This document shows positions 16,757 through 24,932 of a stretch of DNA of 64,000 nucleotides, in pieces. Below the pieces are notes generated by a model, which was not told the origin of the DNA, searched no databases, and saw only the letters and a program-made list of their open reading frames with translations. The stretch is taken from NCBI RefSeq assembly GCF_004011505.1, contig NZ_SAUN01000001.1, forward strand, positions 10,443,501 through 10,507,500. Direction: 5' to 3'. The translations under genes were made by a program, and so were the position numbers. The DNA is from Nonomuraea polychroma. GTDB taxonomy: Bacteria > Actinomycetota > Actinomycetes > Streptosporangiales > Streptosporangiaceae. The first letter of the stretch is position 1, and each line of letters starts with the position of its first letter.

Positions 16757-17541
16757 TGACCGAGCAGCCGCAGAAGTCGCCGCTCAACAAGGCGCTGCCG
16801 GGACTGCTGATCGCCGGCTCGCTGGCCGGCGTGGGCGCCGTCATGGTGGGTCTGCTCTCCCTGGCGCCCCCGGTGGACGACGGCTCAGGGCCGGGCCTCG
16901 CGGCCATGGACCAGCCGTCCACGGTGCAGATCGAGAACGCGGGCGCGTTCGTCCTGCCGCCGACCGTCGGACCCGGCGGCAAGTCCGGCCTGACGCCGGC
17001 CCGGCTCGACGCGCCGCCGCCACTGGCCGCCGTGCCCACCGTGGCGCCCATCCCGGCGCCCAAGACCAAGGTCGCGAAGGCCAAGACGAAGCCCTCCCGC
17101 ATCAAGATCCCCAAGATCAAGGTGAACGCCCCCATCGGGCAGGTCACCGTGGACATCAAGGGCAACCTCGGCACCCCGCCGCTGACCAAGCAGAACCAGA
17201 CCGGCTGGTACCGCTTCTCGCCGGTCCCCGGCGAAGCTGGGCCTTCGGTCATCAACGGTCACGTCAGCACCCGTAAGGGTCCTGCTGTCTTCGCCCGGCT
17301 GTCGGAGCTGGCCAAGGGTGACCACATCTACGTGTACCGGTCGGACGGCAAGGTCACCCGGTTCACGGTGAGTGGGATCGAGCAGGTGAGCAAGTCGACA
17401 TTCCCGACCAAGCGGGTGTACGGCAACACCAGCGGGGCCGAGCTCAGGCTCGTCACGTGTGGCGGTGTCTTCAACAAGGGGGCGCACAGCTACCAGGACA
17501 ACATCGTCGTGTACGCGACGTTGTCCAAGAAGAAGGGGTGA
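16756..17541 (+). CDS. Class F sortase 1
   Basis: A 261-aa protein with one N-terminal membrane helix (about 12-35), a Pro/Lys-rich linker (to about 115) and a C-terminal sortase domain. The catalytic His lies in VINGHVST and the Cys in LVTCGGVF, followed by DNIVVYATL. ATG 16756 shares its A with the stop codon of surface protein 1, and GGAGG lies 9 bases upstream, so translation is coupled. It is likely to join surface protein 1 to the envelope. Between the catalytic Cys and the terminal strand there is no Arg (NKGAHSYQDN), unlike the second sortase (DRRTGHYTDN); activity may depend on an Arg elsewhere. Confidence 0.88.
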   Translation: MTEQPQKSPLNKALPGLLIAGSLAGVGAVMVGLLSLAPPVDDGSGPGLAAMDQPSTVQIENAGAFVLPPTVGPGGKSGLTPARLDAPPPLAAVPTVAPIPAPKTKVAKAKTKPSRIKIPKIKVNAPIGQVTVDIKGNLGTPPLTKQNQTGWYRFSPVPGEAGPSVINGHVSTRKGPAVFARLSELAKGDHIYVYRSDGKVTRFTVSGIEQVSKSTFPTKRVYGNTSGAELRLVTCGGVFNKGAHSYQDNIVVYATLSKKKG

Positions 17542-17579
17542 CCGAGATCGCTGTGGCCGATTTGGCGGTTTACCGGAAG

Positions 17580-17604
17580 TTGACAGGGTCAGTTCGTAAG
17601 ATCT
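17580..17604 (+). promoter_or_regulatory. Candidate promoter of surface protein 2
   Basis: TTGACA at 17580-17585 and TAAGATCT at 17597-17604 lie between the two sortase pairs. The spacing between TTGACA and TAAGAT is only 11 bases, so they are unlikely to be a standard -35/-10 pair. Recurrence of TAAGATCT before the first pair suggests common control. Confidence 0.4.
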
Positions 17605-17672
17605 CAACCTAACCGTGACAAACGGCTGGGATTCTGGCACGACTGTTGATACTGCGCTGAATGGAGATGGAA

Positions 17673-18527
17673 GTGCTGACGTCCAAGGCGAGGCGCCGCC
17701 TCGCCCTCAAGACATCCGCTATGGCCGTCCTAGGCGCAGGCATCTTCGGTGGTCTACCTGTGGTGGCTGCGATCGCTGCCCCGGTGGACGTGGTCTACAA
17801 CTGCGGCCCGGCGGAAGGAGCGCCATCGCCCTACCACTTCCGTATGGAGTTGAGAGGGCCGGCCGGGACCATCTCGCCCAGCGCCACGGTGACGGTCACG
17901 TGGGACGTGCTTACGCCCACAGGTACCGCATCGCAGACGCCTCTGCCGGCGACCACGCCGATCCCGACAGGTGCCACTGTTTCGGCATCGGGCGCCGTCA
18001 GCCCGAACGGCACGCCTCTGCCCTCGACCAGTATTAGCGCCAATGGCGTGGTGACTGCTCAGGCGTCTGTGTCGACCGGTTCCCCTGTGCCAGTGCCGGC
18101 CATGACCATGGTCGTCGTGCCGACTGCATCCGGCACTGTGACTCTCAAGGGCGGTGGGTTCTCGGTCCAGGCCAATGGCGCGACCTACAACTGTCAGCCG
18201 ACGGCTACCGGCGCCGGTCCCGCCGCGACCCTGGTCGTCGGCACCGGCAGCACCGCCACCAATGGCACGAACACCCCGACCAACACGCCGACCAACACCC
18301 CGACCTCGAGCACCCCCAAGCCCACCAAGACCAGCACCGCAACGGTGACCGTCACCCCGCCCGAGAAGACCAACAAGTCCAAGACCCCCAAGGAAGGGGC
18401 GGACACCGGGGCCGGTGGCGAGATGGGGCCTGACGGGCGGATGTTCATCCTGACCGGCGCGGCGCTGATCGCGGCCGCGACCGTGGGTGGGCTGGTCATG
18501 CGTCGCCGTAACGCCACCCGGGGCTGA
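17673..18527 (+). CDS. Sortase-anchored surface protein 2
   Basis: A 284-aa exported protein paralogous in plan to surface protein 1. The signal peptide (about 1-32) is rich in Arg/Lys then Ala/Gly. The mature start PVDVVYNCGPAEG parallels LEVEYICTATG in protein 1, and GATYNCQPTA provides a second Cys that could form a disulfide. A Thr/Pro/Asn stalk with three repeats of TNTP precedes KTPKEGADTG (237-246), a hydrophobic helix and RRR. I prefer GTG 17673 (GGAG 6 bases upstream) over ATG 17661, which has no ribosome site. It is followed 5 bases later by sortase 2. Confidence 0.75.
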   Translation: MLTSKARRRLALKTSAMAVLGAGIFGGLPVVAAIAAPVDVVYNCGPAEGAPSPYHFRMELRGPAGTISPSATVTVTWDVLTPTGTASQTPLPATTPIPTGATVSASGAVSPNGTPLPSTSISANGVVTAQASVSTGSPVPVPAMTMVVVPTASGTVTLKGGGFSVQANGATYNCQPTATGAGPAATLVVGTGSTATNGTNTPTNTPTNTPTSSTPKPTKTSTATVTVTPPEKTNKSKTPKEGADTGAGGEMGPDGRMFILTGAALIAAATVGGLVMRRRNATRG

Positions 18528-18532
18528 CTGAA

Positions 18533-19297
18533 ATGTCTGGGTATTACCCGTATGGCGGCGGCGGGGCAGCACCGCCTCCACCCGAGGACAAGGGGAGCAC
18601 GGCGCTCAGGACCGTGCTGCTCGTAGCGGCCATCGCAGGCGTCGTGACCGTGGTGGCCGGGCTGCTGATCGTGCTCCGCTCCCCGGACGAGTACGGCCTC
18701 GCGTCGAACAACAGGGACAGCCTGGCGCTGCCGTCGCAGCCGAACCAGAGCGGCAAGCCGGAGCAGGCGCTGTTCCAGGCGGCCCCCGACGTGCCGCCGC
18801 CGCTGCCGCAGATCAACCCGGCCCCGGCGATGATGCCGTCCACCCCCGTCCGGATCATGATCAAGCGGCTGGGGATCAACGCGCCGATCAAGTCCGTCGG
18901 CCTCGCCAAGGACGGGACGATCCAGGTGCCGCCGCCGGACAACCCCAACCTGGTGGGCTGGTACCGGAACATGTCGACCCCGGGCCAGGCCGGTCCCGCC
19001 GTGCTCCTCGGGCACAAGGACACCAGGACGCGCAGCGCGGTGTTCAGCCGGTTGTTCGAGATCAAGAACGGTGACAGCATCGAGGTCAAGCGCCAGGACG
19101 GCACCACGGCGGTCTTCACCGTCGGCGGCGTGGAGCAGGCGAACAAGAAGACGTTCCCGACCCAGCGGGTCTACGGGCCGCAGGACAACGCCCAGCTCCA
19201 CCTGATCACCTGCGGCGGGACCTACGATCGGCGTACCGGGCATTACACCGACAACATCATCGTCTACGCGACGATGACGAGCTCCTATCGAAGCTGA
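18533..19297 (+). CDS. Class F sortase 2
   Basis: A 254-aa protein: a glycine/proline-rich cytosolic N-terminus (MSGYYPYGGGGAAPPPP), one membrane helix (about 25-46), a Pro-rich linker and a sortase domain. Catalytic His is in VLLGHKDT and Cys in LITCGGTY, followed by RR and DNIIVYATM. It is about as similar to sortase 1 as expected for an old duplication (shared IKVNAPI/LGINAPI, TFPTKRVYG/TFPTQRVYG). Its likely substrate is surface protein 2, encoded 5 bases upstream. The linkage target (peptidoglycan or other wall polymer) is not known. Confidence 0.88.
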   Translation: MSGYYPYGGGGAAPPPPEDKGSTALRTVLLVAAIAGVVTVVAGLLIVLRSPDEYGLASNNRDSLALPSQPNQSGKPEQALFQAAPDVPPPLPQINPAPAMMPSTPVRIMIKRLGINAPIKSVGLAKDGTIQVPPPDNPNLVGWYRNMSTPGQAGPAVLLGHKDTRTRSAVFSRLFEIKNGDSIEVKRQDGTTAVFTVGGVEQANKKTFPTQRVYGPQDNAQLHLITCGGTYDRRTGHYTDNIIVYATMTSSYRS

Positions 19298-19311
19298 GCG
19301 CGGAGGCGGGC

Positions 19312-19974
19312 ATGGGCTGGATGGCGAAGCGGAGACTGCGTACTGGCCCCACGGCGGCACTGCCGGCCAAACCTGATCCGGCCGAGCTGCTGCGCATCGT
19401 CCAGCTCGCCGACCCGGGGGCCAAGAAGGACGGCGACGACATCGTGGCCACCGACGTCCGGGTCTGCGCGCCCGTGGAGGCGGACAGCGACCTGGCGGGC
19501 GGCGAGCTGGAGAAGGTCTGGGCGGTGCGGGTGGCCGCCGAAGGGCCGCTGCCGCTGGACTTCTTCGACCGCTATCTCGCCGAGGGCATCGCCTTCAGGC
19601 TCAAAGGGCTTGCGGTCTGCCGCGGCGAGGTGAGCGACCCTTCCGACGAGGAGAACACGGGTCCCGCGGTCATCCTCCCGACACGCCCGACCGCCGAGGA
19701 CCTTGCGCCGCTGCTGGAGCCGCAGGAGGACGACGAGTTCACGTTCACCGCCGGTGACATCAAGGCCGTCCTGGTCCTGCAGAAGGGCCAGCCCCCGGCC
19801 GTACAGGAGCTGCTGCCTTTCGCGACCGAGCTGACCGCGATCGAGTTGCGCGGTGACGAGCAGGTCAAGCTGGGGGCGCTGGCGCTGGAGCTGTCCGAGG
19901 CGCTGAACGGGCTGGTCGTGGACCGGTGGCGGTTCAGGGTGGACGCGGCGGAGGACCTGCTGCCTCCGGCCTGA
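19312..19974 (+). CDS. Conserved-type protein of unknown function beside sortase 2
   Basis: A 220-aa soluble, acidic protein that I do not recognise. It has no signal peptide or membrane helix. Two similar halves may be present (an LPLDFFDRYLAEGIAFRL region and a later ELLPFATELTAIELRG region), but I cannot confirm a repeat. ATG 19312 follows GGAGG by 5 bases and lies 14 bases after sortase 2, so it is probably the last gene of that operon. A cytosolic role in supplying or regulating the sortase pathway is possible but unsupported by any motif. Confidence 0.65.
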   Translation: MGWMAKRRLRTGPTAALPAKPDPAELLRIVQLADPGAKKDGDDIVATDVRVCAPVEADSDLAGGELEKVWAVRVAAEGPLPLDFFDRYLAEGIAFRLKGLAVCRGEVSDPSDEENTGPAVILPTRPTAEDLAPLLEPQEDDEFTFTAGDIKAVLVLQKGQPPAVQELLPFATELTAIELRGDEQVKLGALALELSEALNGLVVDRWRFRVDAAEDLLPPA

Positions 19975-19996
19975 GCAGCGGCCGAACGTCATTCTG

Positions 19997-20033
19997 TTGT
20001 ACCCTGCTCCTAGTAACCGAATAATGCTCGGTT
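19997..20033 (+). promoter_or_regulatory. Thiolase promoter with overlapping palindrome
   Basis: TTGTAC (19997-20002) and AATAAT (20020-20025) have 17-base spacing. The palindrome AACCGA/TCGGTT (20015-20020 and 20028-20033) straddles the -10, which suggests control by a repressor, perhaps TetR-like. AGGAGG at 20037-20042 follows. Confidence 0.6.
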
Positions 20034-20046
20034 CTCAGGAGGCACC

Positions 20047-21192
<1,146 letters not shown>

Positions 21193-21199
21193 GGGGGTT

Positions 21200-21241
21200 G
21201 CGAGCGCCGCCTCCGGGCGTAACGAGGGAGGCGGCGCTCGC
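21200..21241 (+). terminator. Terminator after thiolase
   Basis: A perfect 15-bp stem (21200-21214 with 21227-21241), loop 12 bases, starting 8 bases after the stop. There is no T-run. It also lies downstream of the leftward 46-aa gene, so it may serve both strands. Confidence 0.8.
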
Positions 21242-21267
21242 GCTAACTACCCATCCAGGTAGTGGTC

Positions 21268-21408
21268 TCAGCGGCCCTTGGACGGGATGCGCCGGGGCGG
21301 CGCGATCGGACGCTGCGGCATCCGGGGCATCTGCCGGGGCGGCATGGGCATCTCACGCCCGGGAAGGCCCGGGGTCTTCTTGCCCTTCTTGGCTGCGCGA
21401 ACTCGCAT
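21268..21408 (-). CDS. 46-aa basic, proline- and methionine-rich peptide
   Basis: A short leftward frame too small for usual gene calling. Residues include 14 Arg/Lys, 11 Pro and 5 Met with a single acidic residue; the N-terminal part is Lys/Arg-rich (AKKGKK) and the centre alternates Met-Pro with Arg/Gln (EMPMPPRQMPRMPQRP). Support for translation: AAGGAG 7 bases before ATG 21408, a clean stop, and location between a terminator and a promoter-sized gap. No signal peptide or cleavage motif is seen. I do not recognise it; a nucleic-acid-binding or ribosome-associated peptide, or a proline-rich antimicrobial-like peptide, are both guesses. Confidence 0.6.
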   Translation of the reverse strand: MRVRAAKKGKKTPGLPGREMPMPPRQMPRMPQRPIAPPRRIPSKGR

Positions 21409-21578
21409 AAGAGGCTCCTTTACGTAATTCACGACGCGGCTCGCTCACGAAGGCCGGTCGACATGCTCAGCTGCCGCGTCTGGATGGTCGGACGGAGGCG
21501 GTCTCGCTGCTGAGGCGAATTACAGGTAAAGGCGCATGTCCATGACAGTACGGGGGAGCCGGAACGCCCCGCAACGGA
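21409..21578 (-). other. Gap upstream of the 46-aa gene
   Basis: This gap lies between the leftward beta-lactamase-fold gene and the leftward 46-aa gene. It must hold the promoter of the small gene unless both are read together. I see no convincing -35/-10 pair and no hairpin of note. Confidence 0.4.
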
Positions 21579-23006
21579 TTAAATCAGCGACTTGGCGGCA
21601 GCAGCCGGTCGCCGCGCCCGCCCGCTGCGGAGCCTGAAGACGCGGGCCGCGGCCACGAGCGCGCCCGCGAGCGCCGTCACGAGCAGCATGAGCGACAGCG
21701 GTGCGGCGAAATATGTGAGCTGGGCCCAGGTGACCGTCCGGCCGTTCATCAGGAGCGAGATCAGGTCCGGATACGCGGCCAGCGCTGCGGCGGGCAGCAG
21801 CAGCGGAGCCAGCCGCAGCCAGGCCCGCCACCGCGGCTTGCCCGCTTGCCTGGCCGCCCACCGCCGGGCCCGGAGCACGCCCATCGCCGATAGGCCCGCC
21901 GCGGCCACTGCGATCAGAGCCAGCACCAGCTCGAACAGCTGCCGGTCCCCGCCCGGCCGCTCCGGGGTCCGCCCCTCGCTCAGTGCCGTGAGCCCGAGCA
22001 TGATGTCGTACGTGGCGTCGTGCAGCGCCGCGCTGTTGGTCATGACGGCGAAGCCGTAGCCGGACTGGGGGGAGATCGCTTCGACGGCGTTATAGGTGAA
22101 CAGGTTGCCGGAATGCGCGAGCTGCCCGGTTTCCTGGTCGATGCCCCAGCCCATGCCGTAGTTCCTGATGGCGGTGGGCGTGTGCATGGTCTCCAGGCTT
22201 TGCCGCTTGACCAGGGGGCGGCCGTCGCCGGACTGGGCGATCAGCCATTTGCCCATGTCGGCGGCCGTGGTGATCACTCCTCCCGAGCCGCTGCCGCTGA
22301 GGAAGCCGGGCAGCTCGGGACGGGGAAGCCAGACGCCGAAGACCGAGTTGTAGCCGTCGGCGGGCCTGACGACCTGGTCGCTGACGGCGCTGGACTTCAT
22401 GCCGAGCGGGCCGAACACCCGGTCGCGCAGGTAATCGCCGAAGTCCTGGCCGCTCGCCACCTCGACCAGCCTGGCGGCCAGGTTGTAGTTGACGTTGCAG
22501 TACTCCCAGCGGGTGCCGGGGTCGGCGCGCAGCCCGTCGTCGGCCAGGCGGGCGGTGTAGTCGGCGAGCGACGTGGCACTCTCCAACTCGTTGATGTCGA
22601 CTGTGGTGTCCGACAGGCCGGAGGTCTGATTCAGCAGGTGGCGTACGGTGATCCGGGCCGCGCGCGGGTCGTCCATCCGGAAGCGCGGGAGCTGCGCGGC
22701 CACCGGCTCGTCCAGCCGTATCTTGCCCCGCTCCACGAGCGTCATGACCGCCATCGCGGTGAACGACTTGCTCACCGAGGCCACCCGCATCGGGGTGTTC
22801 TCGGTGACCGCGCGGCCCTCGGAGTCGTGGCCGTACCCGGCCGCGTGCACCACCTTGCCGCCGTGCGTGACGACCACGGACACACCAGGCAGGCCGCCCG
22901 ATTCCAGCGCGCCGCGCATGTAAGCGTCGATCGCGGCAGGGGTCATGGCGGGAGCCGGGGCAGCGACGGACATTGCCGCGTAAAGGCCGATCAGGAGGAT
23001 CTTCAC
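21579..23006 (-). CDS. Beta-lactamase-fold serine hydrolase with C-terminal membrane helices
   Basis: A 475-aa protein of the class C beta-lactamase/DD-peptidase-like family. A signal peptide (about 1-20) precedes the catalytic domain, with SxxK at Ser77-Val-Ser-Lys80, YxN at Tyr169-Cys-Asn171, and HSG near residue 295. After about residue 350 come three to four hydrophobic helices and a basic tail (RLRSGRARRP). It is probably an extracytoplasmic esterase, D-aminopeptidase or penicillin-binding-like hydrolase anchored by its C-terminus. Antibiotic hydrolysis cannot be assumed, because most relatives of this type are not resistance enzymes. Confidence 0.85.
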   Translation of the reverse strand: MKILLIGLYAAMSVAAPAPAMTPAAIDAYMRGALESGGLPGVSVVVTHGGKVVHAAGYGHDSEGRAVTENTPMRVASVSKSFTAMAVMTLVERGKIRLDEPVAAQLPRFRMDDPRAARITVRHLLNQTSGLSDTTVDINELESATSLADYTARLADDGLRADPGTRWEYCNVNYNLAARLVEVASGQDFGDYLRDRVFGPLGMKSSAVSDQVVRPADGYNSVFGVWLPRPELPGFLSGSGSGGVITTAADMGKWLIAQSGDGRPLVKRQSLETMHTPTAIRNYGMGWGIDQETGQLAHSGNLFTYNAVEAISPQSGYGFAVMTNSAALHDATYDIMLGLTALSEGRTPERPGGDRQLFELVLALIAVAAAGLSAMGVLRARRWAARQAGKPRWRAWLRLAPLLLPAAALAAYPDLISLLMNGRTVTWAQLTYFAAPLSLMLLVTALAGALVAAARVFRLRSGRARRPAAAAKSLI

Positions 23007-23075
23007 GGGAGAAACCTAGAGAGGGGAGACCTTTCGGCGGATCGGCCGATCGTCCAGAACAACCCCTGACGAAAG

Positions 23076-23546
23076 TCAGGTCTCGCGGGGCGACGGGAGC
23101 CGGATCGGGACGGCCTTCTGGACCTGCTGATAGATCACCGACGTGCGGAAGCCGACGATCTCCTTGCGCTTGCTCAGCTTGTCCAGCAGGAACGCGTGCA
23201 GGTGATCCAGGTCCTGCACGGCCACGTGCAGGAGGAAGTCGTCCCCGCCCGCCAGCACGAACACGCTGAGCACCTCGGGCATCTCGGCGGCCGACGACTT
23301 GAACGCGTTGATCACCGCCCGGCTGAGCGGGCGTACCTGAACCGCGACCATCGCCTGGACGGTGCGGTTGAGCGCGGCCGGGTCGATGTCGGCGTGGTAG
23401 CCGCGGATGACGCCGCGGCGGGTGAGCGCCCTGACCCGCTCCAGACAGGTCGAGGGGGCGATGCCGAGTTGCCGGGCGAGCTCCCGGTTCGACTGCCGCG
23501 CATCCGTTTGGAGCAACCGCACGATCGCCGAATCAAGTTCGTCCAT
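23076..23546 (-). CDS. Lrp/AsnC family transcriptional regulator
   Basis: A 156-aa protein with the Lrp two-domain plan. The N-terminal HTH is NRELARQLGIAPSTCLERV (about 23-41), and the C-terminal RAM-like effector domain (about 70-145) includes VFVLAGGDDFLLHVAVQD. ATG 23546 is preceded by AAGGAAAG. It is divergent from an APC amino-acid exporter gene with 81 bases between starts. Lrp-type regulators commonly control such exporters in response to the amino acid they bind, so regulation of the neighbour is the simplest reading. Confidence 0.9.
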   Translation of the reverse strand: MDELDSAIVRLLQTDARQSNRELARQLGIAPSTCLERVRALTRRGVIRGYHADIDPAALNRTVQAMVAVQVRPLSRAVINAFKSSAAEMPEVLSVFVLAGGDDFLLHVAVQDLDHLHAFLLDKLSKRKEIVGFRTSVIYQQVQKAVPIRLPSPRET

Positions 23547-23627
23547 GTGTGGAGCTTTCCTTCTCTGTCCGGTCATGCGTTCGGGAGAGCACCCAGATTA
23601 CCGTCCATACGAGCTAATTTCGGCGGC

Positions 23628-24866
23628 ATGACGCAACAGACGTATGCCCGCATGACTGCTGGGCAAGGCACGGCACTGCTGGTGGGCGCGGTGCTCGGGC
23701 CGGGGATGCTGGTGCTGCCGTATCTCGCCGCCTCCGCCGCCGGGCCCGCCTCCGTGCTGGCCTGGGCGGGGCTGCTGGCGCTCAGCGTCCCCGTGGCGCT
23801 GACCTTCGCCGCGCTCGGCGCGCGGTACCCGGACGGCGGGGGAGTGGCGAGCTTCGTCGGGCTCGCGTTCGGCCGACGCGCCTCCGCGGTGACCGGATGG
23901 TGGTTCTTCGGCGCCGTCCCCATCGGGACCGTCGCGGGCGCACTCGTGGGCGGCCAGTACGTCGAGGCGTGCTTCGGCGTGGACGGCACCCTGGCCGCCT
24001 GGCTCATCATGATCGCCGCTTTCGCGGCCAACGCCGCGGGCCTGCGGACGTCCGGGCTGCTGCAGATCGGCTTCGTCGTGCTGCTGGTGGGGCTGCTGGC
24101 CGCCGCCGTGATCAGCGCCGCCCCGCACGCCGACCCGGCCAACTTCACGCCCTTCGCCCCGCACGGCATGGCGGGCGTGGCGAGCGCGGCCGGTGTGCTC
24201 ATGTTCGCCTTCGTCGGCTGGGAGGCGGCCAGCCACCTGTCGGCCGAGTTCGCCGACCGGGCGAACGGACTGGTACGGGCCACGGTCGCGACCCTCGCCG
24301 TGATCACTGTCCTCTACGTGGGGGTGTCGGTGACCTCCGTCGCCGTTCTGGGCGCCGACATGACCGAGGTGCCGTTGTCGGCGATGCTGGCGCTGGGCCT
24401 CGGCGATGCGGCGCGGCCCGTGACCGGGGTGGTGGCCGTGCTGCTGACGTTCGGGGCGGTCAACACCTACCTCGCCGGGGCCGCGCGGCTCGGGGCGGCC
24501 CTGGCCAGGGACGGGGCGCTGCCCGGCTGGTTCGCCTCGGGCGGGGAGCCGGGGCGGACGCCGTACCGGAGCCTCGGGCTGCTTGCCGTGCTGTGTCTGC
24601 CCGTGCTGGTGTGGGCGGTGGATCTGGACCTGCTGATGCGGGCGACCTCGGCGTGCCTGGCCGCCGTCACGGCGGCCGGCGTGGTGGCCGCGGTGCGGAT
24701 GTTGCCCGCGGGCCGGCACCGCACCGTGGCCGTCGTGGGGGCCGGGCTGTCGTTGGCGGCGCTCGGGTTTTGCGGCGTCTACCTGGTGGTTCCCGCCGTG
24801 CTCGCGCTCGTGGCGGCGGCCGTGCTGGCGGCCGGCTCTCGCCGTCCGCAGAAAAAGGGCATATAA
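23628..24866 (+). CDS. APC-family amino-acid exporter (YjeH-like)
   Basis: A 412-aa transporter with about 12 hydrophobic segments. The opening GQGTALLVGAVLGPGMLVLP is the APC helix-1 substrate motif, and size and sequence recall YjeH, an exporter of methionine and branched-chain amino acids. It sits divergently beside an Lrp-type gene. ATG 23628 is taken; ATG 23652 is an alternative. A TAATTT 8 bases before the start could be a -10 of a leaderless message. The cargo is inferred from family and regulator only. Confidence 0.8.
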   Translation: MTQQTYARMTAGQGTALLVGAVLGPGMLVLPYLAASAAGPASVLAWAGLLALSVPVALTFAALGARYPDGGGVASFVGLAFGRRASAVTGWWFFGAVPIGTVAGALVGGQYVEACFGVDGTLAAWLIMIAAFAANAAGLRTSGLLQIGFVVLLVGLLAAAVISAAPHADPANFTPFAPHGMAGVASAAGVLMFAFVGWEAASHLSAEFADRANGLVRATVATLAVITVLYVGVSVTSVAVLGADMTEVPLSAMLALGLGDAARPVTGVVAVLLTFGAVNTYLAGAARLGAALARDGALPGWFASGGEPGRTPYRSLGLLAVLCLPVLVWAVDLDLLMRATSACLAAVTAAGVVAAVRMLPAGRHRTVAVVGAGLSLAALGFCGVYLVVPAVLALVAAAVLAAGSRRPQKKGI

Positions 24867-24932
24867 ACGGCGAAGGGCGCCGTCGGGCGGGCACTACTCA
24901 TAGCACGGGACGGCGCAACGTCGGGAGGTGCT

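Noticed and set aside
17575..17600. ECF-type promoter (GGAAG, 15-base gap, CGTAAG) before surface protein 2
   Set aside because: The first surface protein lacks the same pair and the hexamers match loosely, so TAAGATCT recurrence was preferred.
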